From Psychromonas marina (GTDB taxonomy: Bacteria; Pseudomonadota; Gammaproteobacteria; Enterobacterales; Psychromonadaceae), in contig NZ_BSPQ01000002.1 in the NCBI RefSeq assembly GCF_030161115.1, positions 655,344 through 719,343 on the forward strand: a DNA stretch of 64,000 bases, given 5' to 3'. Below are positions 61,730-64,000 of the stretch, in pieces. A program made the translations under genes and the position numbers. Positions within the stretch are counted from its first letter, which is position 1; the number at the start of each line of letters is the position of its first letter. The notes beneath the pieces were generated by a model, which was not told the DNA's origin, ran no database searches, and saw only the letters and a program-made list of their open reading frames with translations.

Positions 61730-61993
61730 ATGCGATTAAGAGACTTAAAAGGTTTTGGACCTAAGAGCGAAGAGATATTAGCCGAGGTAGATATTCACTC
61801 TGTTGATGATTTTATGGCAATCGATCCCTTTGAGTTATATAAGCAACTCAAACAAAAAGTAAAAGGCACGGGGTTAAATTCGATTTACGCAATCATCGGT
61901 GCTCGTGAAGGTATTCATTGGCAAGAGGTCGCTAAAACGCGTAAAGAAGAGATATTATATAGGCTTGATGACATGGGGTTAGCACCGAAGTGA
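61730..61993 (+). CDS. TfoX C-terminal-domain protein
   Basis: An 87-residue stand-alone TfoX_C domain: LRDLKGFGPKSEEILAEVDI, HSVDDFMAID, YAIIGAREGIHWQEVAKTRK. In Vibrio and Haemophilus the full-length TfoX/Sxy regulates competence and has this domain after an N-terminal one. Here only the helix-hairpin-helix-like C-domain is present, so it is unlikely to be a full competence regulator. GGAGG lies 12 nt upstream of the ATG. Confidence 0.8.
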   Translation: MRLRDLKGFGPKSEEILAEVDIHSVDDFMAIDPFELYKQLKQKVKGTGLNSIYAIIGAREGIHWQEVAKTRKEEILYRLDDMGLAPK

Positions 61994-61997
61994 GGTA

Positions 61998-62082
61998 ACC
62001 TAACAAGTCATTGCACAGGATAATGATCTTCCCCTAGCAACCTAATAAAACGCAATTTTTGCCTCTCAAGGAGGCGTTGACG
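61998..62082 (+). repeat. Degenerate attC-like site
   Basis: It begins ACCTAACAAGTCATTG (R''-box fit to RYYYAAC) and ends GGAGGCGTTGACG (core GTT, not matching GTTRRRY after that). The arms show only partial complementarity, for example TC-TTG. It follows the stop of the TfoX-domain gene by 4 bp, where a cassette attC would be. Suggestive but not certain. Confidence 0.35.
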
Positions 62083-62097
62083 AAGAGTATTTAATGG

Positions 62098-62673
62098 ATG
62101 AACGACGCTAATTTATTAACAACTAAAGCATTTGCAACGGCGCAGGATCTCGCTCAATGGCTTGAATTTAATCACGCCTCAGAAACTGAATTGTGGGTGA
62201 AGATATACAAGAAAAGCAGTGCTATTGAGAGTATCTCTTGGAATGAGCTTGTTATCGAAACCTTATGTTGGGGTTGGATAGACGGTATTAAGAAATCACT
62301 TGATGATACTGCTTACCTTCAACGCATTACCCCGAGAAAACCACGAAGTAATTGGTCTAAAAGAAATACAGATCATGCACAACGTTTAATCAGCGAAGGC
62401 CGAATGATGCAATCAGGTTTAGTCCATATTGATGCTGCAAAAGCGGATGGTCGTTGGCAGAGCGCCTATGTCGCAAGTGAAATGGAAGTGCCCGCAGACT
62501 TTGTTGCTGAACTTGAAAACCAAGCGAACGCTAAAGCTTTTTATGCAACGCTGAATAAATCCAGTCGTTATGTGATCGCACATGGCTTACTAAGCGCCAA
62601 GAAACCCGAGACCAGAGTCAGGCGCTTTGAAAAATTCATGAGTATGCTTACCAATCAAGAAAAACCTAAATAG
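62098..62673 (+). CDS. YdeI/OmpD-associated family protein (bacteriocin-protection type)
   Basis: A 191-residue cytosolic protein. Family features: FATAQDLAQWLEFNHASETE, VIETLCWGWIDGIKKSLDD (Cys-Trp-Gly-Trp-Ile-Asp-Gly), YLQRITPRKPRSNWSKRN and the C-terminal KPETRVRRFEKFMSML. This is the YdeI/OmdA family, linked to resistance to antimicrobial peptides and bacteriocins in some enterics, mechanism unknown. It is a typical superintegron-type accessory gene. Confidence 0.8.
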   Translation: MNDANLLTTKAFATAQDLAQWLEFNHASETELWVKIYKKSSAIESISWNELVIETLCWGWIDGIKKSLDDTAYLQRITPRKPRSNWSKRNTDHAQRLISEGRMMQSGLVHIDAAKADGRWQSAYVASEMEVPADFVAELENQANAKAFYATLNKSSRYVIAHGLLSAKKPETRVRRFEKFMSMLTNQEKPK

Positions 62674-62970
62674 CCTAAATAATAATCACGTCAAATGTCA
62701 CCTTGGTGATGAGTTTTACGGTCATAAAATTTCAACCTGCAAACCTGACATTAAAGAGGGCAGGTTATAAAGCGTGCCCTCTGTTTTGTACGCCTCAGAT
62801 TTAACATAAAATTATTTACTAGAAAAACATCATTTATATCTGTGCTGAAGTTTGTTTTTTATTGTAAGGCATTGATTGTATCTTGAGATAGCGTATTGTA
62901 ACGCCTAGTTATCAAATTTATATATTTCGGTGTTTGACTAACAATACGGAATAATTCTGCCTAATAGGCT
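62674..62970. other. Gap before the integron cassette, with terminator
   Basis: 297 bp containing the terminator at 62755-62782 and AT-rich DNA. A phrase GCCTAGTTATC (62903-62913) before GTTAGGC is not a convincing attC because its arms do not pair. Confidence 0.4.
62755..62787 (+). terminator. Intrinsic terminator after the YdeI-like gene
   Basis: The perfect 8-bp stem AGAGGGCA/TGCCCTCT has a 12-nt loop, followed by GTTTT. Confidence 0.8.
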
Positions 62971-62977
62971 GTTAGGC
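62971..62977 (+). repeat. Upstream integron recombination core (GTTAGGC)
   Basis: GTTAGGC matches the core GTTRRRY of an attC/attI R' box. It sits 20 bp before the gene at 62998, exactly where the left border of an integron cassette is expected; the matching right border is at 63946. Confidence 0.6.
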
Positions 62978-62997
62978 ATTACGTAAAATGGAGTTTC

Positions 62998-63843
62998 ATG
63001 TTACCTAAAAAGCAAATCGCAGAAATACAGTATTTGGGAGATAGTGGACTAACGGAATGCTGTAAGCAAGGAGTGGTACAACTTCTTCATTTTGGTGAAA
63101 TAATTGAAGAAGTTAAAATTCTTACAGCTGAAGGTGATTACTCAAATTCGCACTGTCTTCTATTGACCTTAACTCATGACAGAGTCGCTGCAATTAAAAA
63201 TGGATTTTCTTCGGGTTACCCTGGCGAAGGACCTAAAGGTTATACTTTTGTTTTAAACTTACTTAGCAAATATACAGAAAATATTGCAGAGTATATTTGC
63301 CCGATCGATATTTTTGAACGCCTCTTAAAGTCAAGTCTTACGATTCAGGATATTGAATCAATTAATAACTTAACAAAAATATCTCCTGCCCGGTGGTATG
63401 AATTTGTTCCATATAAAGAAGAATTGAAACCTGATGTGTTTAGTGAATTTCCTCTTACTATTCCTATGGCCTTAATCGATTGTAGGCTTATAGAAATAGC
63501 ACTCGATTTTACTAATAACCCAGATAATTCAATTTTAAATGCTTATAGAAAAATTGAATCAATAGTTCGTGGTAGAACAAATCTGACTCATGAGAGTAGC
63601 ACAAAGCTTTTTTCTAAAGCGTTCCAAGGGGATGAGTCTGTGCTCTATTGGGAGGATATAGATTCCGGTGAGTGCAAAGGGCGAGCATCTTTATTTACCA
63701 GTACATTTATGGCTTATAGAAATAATCGTGCTCATCAAGAACCTAAGCATCATTTAGACGATGATATTCGAGAATTTCTATTAATCAATCAACTATTTAT
63801 TTTAGAGAAAGAAGCGGTTGTGAGAGAAGTTATTTCTGCGTAG
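62998..63843 (+). CDS. Ymh-type (TIGR02391-like) protein carried by an integron cassette
   Basis: A 281-residue cytosolic protein. Its C-terminal third (YRKIESIVRGRTNL, TKLFSKAFQGDESVLYWED, LFTSTFMAYRNNRAHQEPKH and ending LLINQLFILEKEA) fits the Hypoth_ymh/TIGR02391 family, which recurs in mobile genes and defence-associated loci. The N-terminal ~170 residues are not recognised. GGAG lies 4 nt before the ATG. The gene is the payload of a cassette bounded by GTTAGGC (62971) and the attC at 63854-63952. A defence or abortive-infection-like role is only a suggestion. Confidence 0.7.
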   Translation: MLPKKQIAEIQYLGDSGLTECCKQGVVQLLHFGEIIEEVKILTAEGDYSNSHCLLLTLTHDRVAAIKNGFSSGYPGEGPKGYTFVLNLLSKYTENIAEYICPIDIFERLLKSSLTIQDIESINNLTKISPARWYEFVPYKEELKPDVFSEFPLTIPMALIDCRLIEIALDFTNNPDNSILNAYRKIESIVRGRTNLTHESSTKLFSKAFQGDESVLYWEDIDSGECKGRASLFTSTFMAYRNNRAHQEPKHHLDDDIREFLLINQLFILEKEAVVREVISA

Positions 63844-63853
63844 CATTAAAAAT

Positions 63854-63952
63854 GCCTAACAAGGCATTTAAACGTAACAAAACAGTGGGTTACGTTTCGC
63901 TTCGCTACACATTTTAACCCACTATTTTTGTCCGCTTAATGCGGCGTTGGTA
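63854..63952 (+). repeat. Integron attC site (about 99 bp)
   Basis: The site starts with the R'' box GCCTAAC (63854-63860), and its 5' arm (AAGGCATTTAAACGTAACA then ACAGTGGGTTA) pairs closely with the complement of the 3' arm (TAACCCACTATTTTTGTCC and GCTTAATGCGGC). It ends in the core GTTGGTA (63946-63952), a slightly degenerate R' box. The central TTTCGCTTCGCTACAC is unpaired. Such long imperfect arms with extrahelical bases are typical of chromosomal-integron attC. It lies 10 bp after the cassette gene. Confidence 0.85.
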
Positions 63953-64000
63953 TGACTTCCCACGTCAATCTAAATATTACTTTTCCCTGCTCAGTATATT

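Noticed and set aside
62903..62977. Second attC upstream of the cassette
   Set aside because: GCCTAGT does not match RYYYAAC and its flanks do not pair with the DNA before GTTAGGC.
1..64000. tRNA or rRNA genes
   Set aside because: No tRNA-like T-loop (GGTTCGAATCC type) with an acceptor stem and no rRNA-like stretch was noticed on either strand by eye.

Overview
The window is AT-rich, densely coded chromosomal DNA of a marine gammaproteobacterium. The gene set points to a Psychromonas/Moritella/Shewanella-like organism: sucABCD, gcvTHP with purU, a B12-riboswitch regulon, MSHA-like pilins, secreted algal-polysaccharide hydrolases and an integron-type attC site. This assignment is inference from gene content; there is no rRNA or other phylogenetic marker here, and I saw no tRNA, rRNA or CRISPR array.

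Layout. 1-5.0 kb: TCA-cycle genes sucA (3' part), sucB, sucC and sucD, closed by a terminator and an unusual array of 21 in-phase 7-bp units. 5.2-13.4 kb: a minus-strand operon under a cobalamin riboswitch encoding a BtuM-like membrane protein, a CobB/CbiA amidotransferase, a very large CobN that appears to be periplasmic and membrane-anchored, an ExbB/TolQ-type channel protein and a DUF2149 protein. 13.7-18.2 kb: an rRNA/tRNA methyltransferase, a lone pilin, and a GH86 agarase/porphyranase gene lying between a decayed gcvT 3' fragment and a decayed pilin 3' fragment. That arrangement is what a single-crossover (Campbell-type) integration would leave. 18.2-26.2 kb: one-carbon metabolism (gcvT, an XRE-cupin regulator, gcvH, gcvP, purU), then yhhQ behind a preQ1-I riboswitch.

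26.9-36.5 kb: secreted and envelope functions, namely a GH10 xylanase with two C-terminal repeat modules, an alkaline phosphatase lipoprotein, a DUF3299 protein, a second lone pilin, a GH53 galactanase, an L,D-transpeptidase and a YcbK-type peptidase. 37-44.6 kb: a serine hydrolase, two Old Yellow Enzyme reductases, a LysR regulator, an MFS exporter and an SDR. 44.6-55.7 kb: an IS3 remnant, dispersed repeats, glgC, a DUF4174 gene whose signal peptide is out of frame at a T9 tract, a lipoprotein hydrolase, LysR/ABM genes, two large RCK-domain transporters and an exported MsrA.

56-59.5 kb: a zinc-uptake operon behind two Zur-type palindromes (porin with a His-rich loop, ZnuA-like binding protein, ZnuB-like permease, no ATPase gene), followed by a three-way-junction inverted-repeat element. 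59.5-64 kb: an odd lipoprotein and a run of small accessory genes (DUF1801, GNAT, TfoX C-domain, YdeI-like), ending with an integron gene cassette (a Ymh-type protein) that has a well-formed attC site.

The most novel-looking system is the riboswitch-controlled CobB-CobN-ExbB-DUF2149 operon. CobN normally works in the cytoplasm with the AAA+ proteins CobS and CobT. Here it has export and anchoring features and sits with proton-channel-type partners, which suggests a proton-motive-force-driven periplasmic tetrapyrrole metal chelatase or dechelatase.
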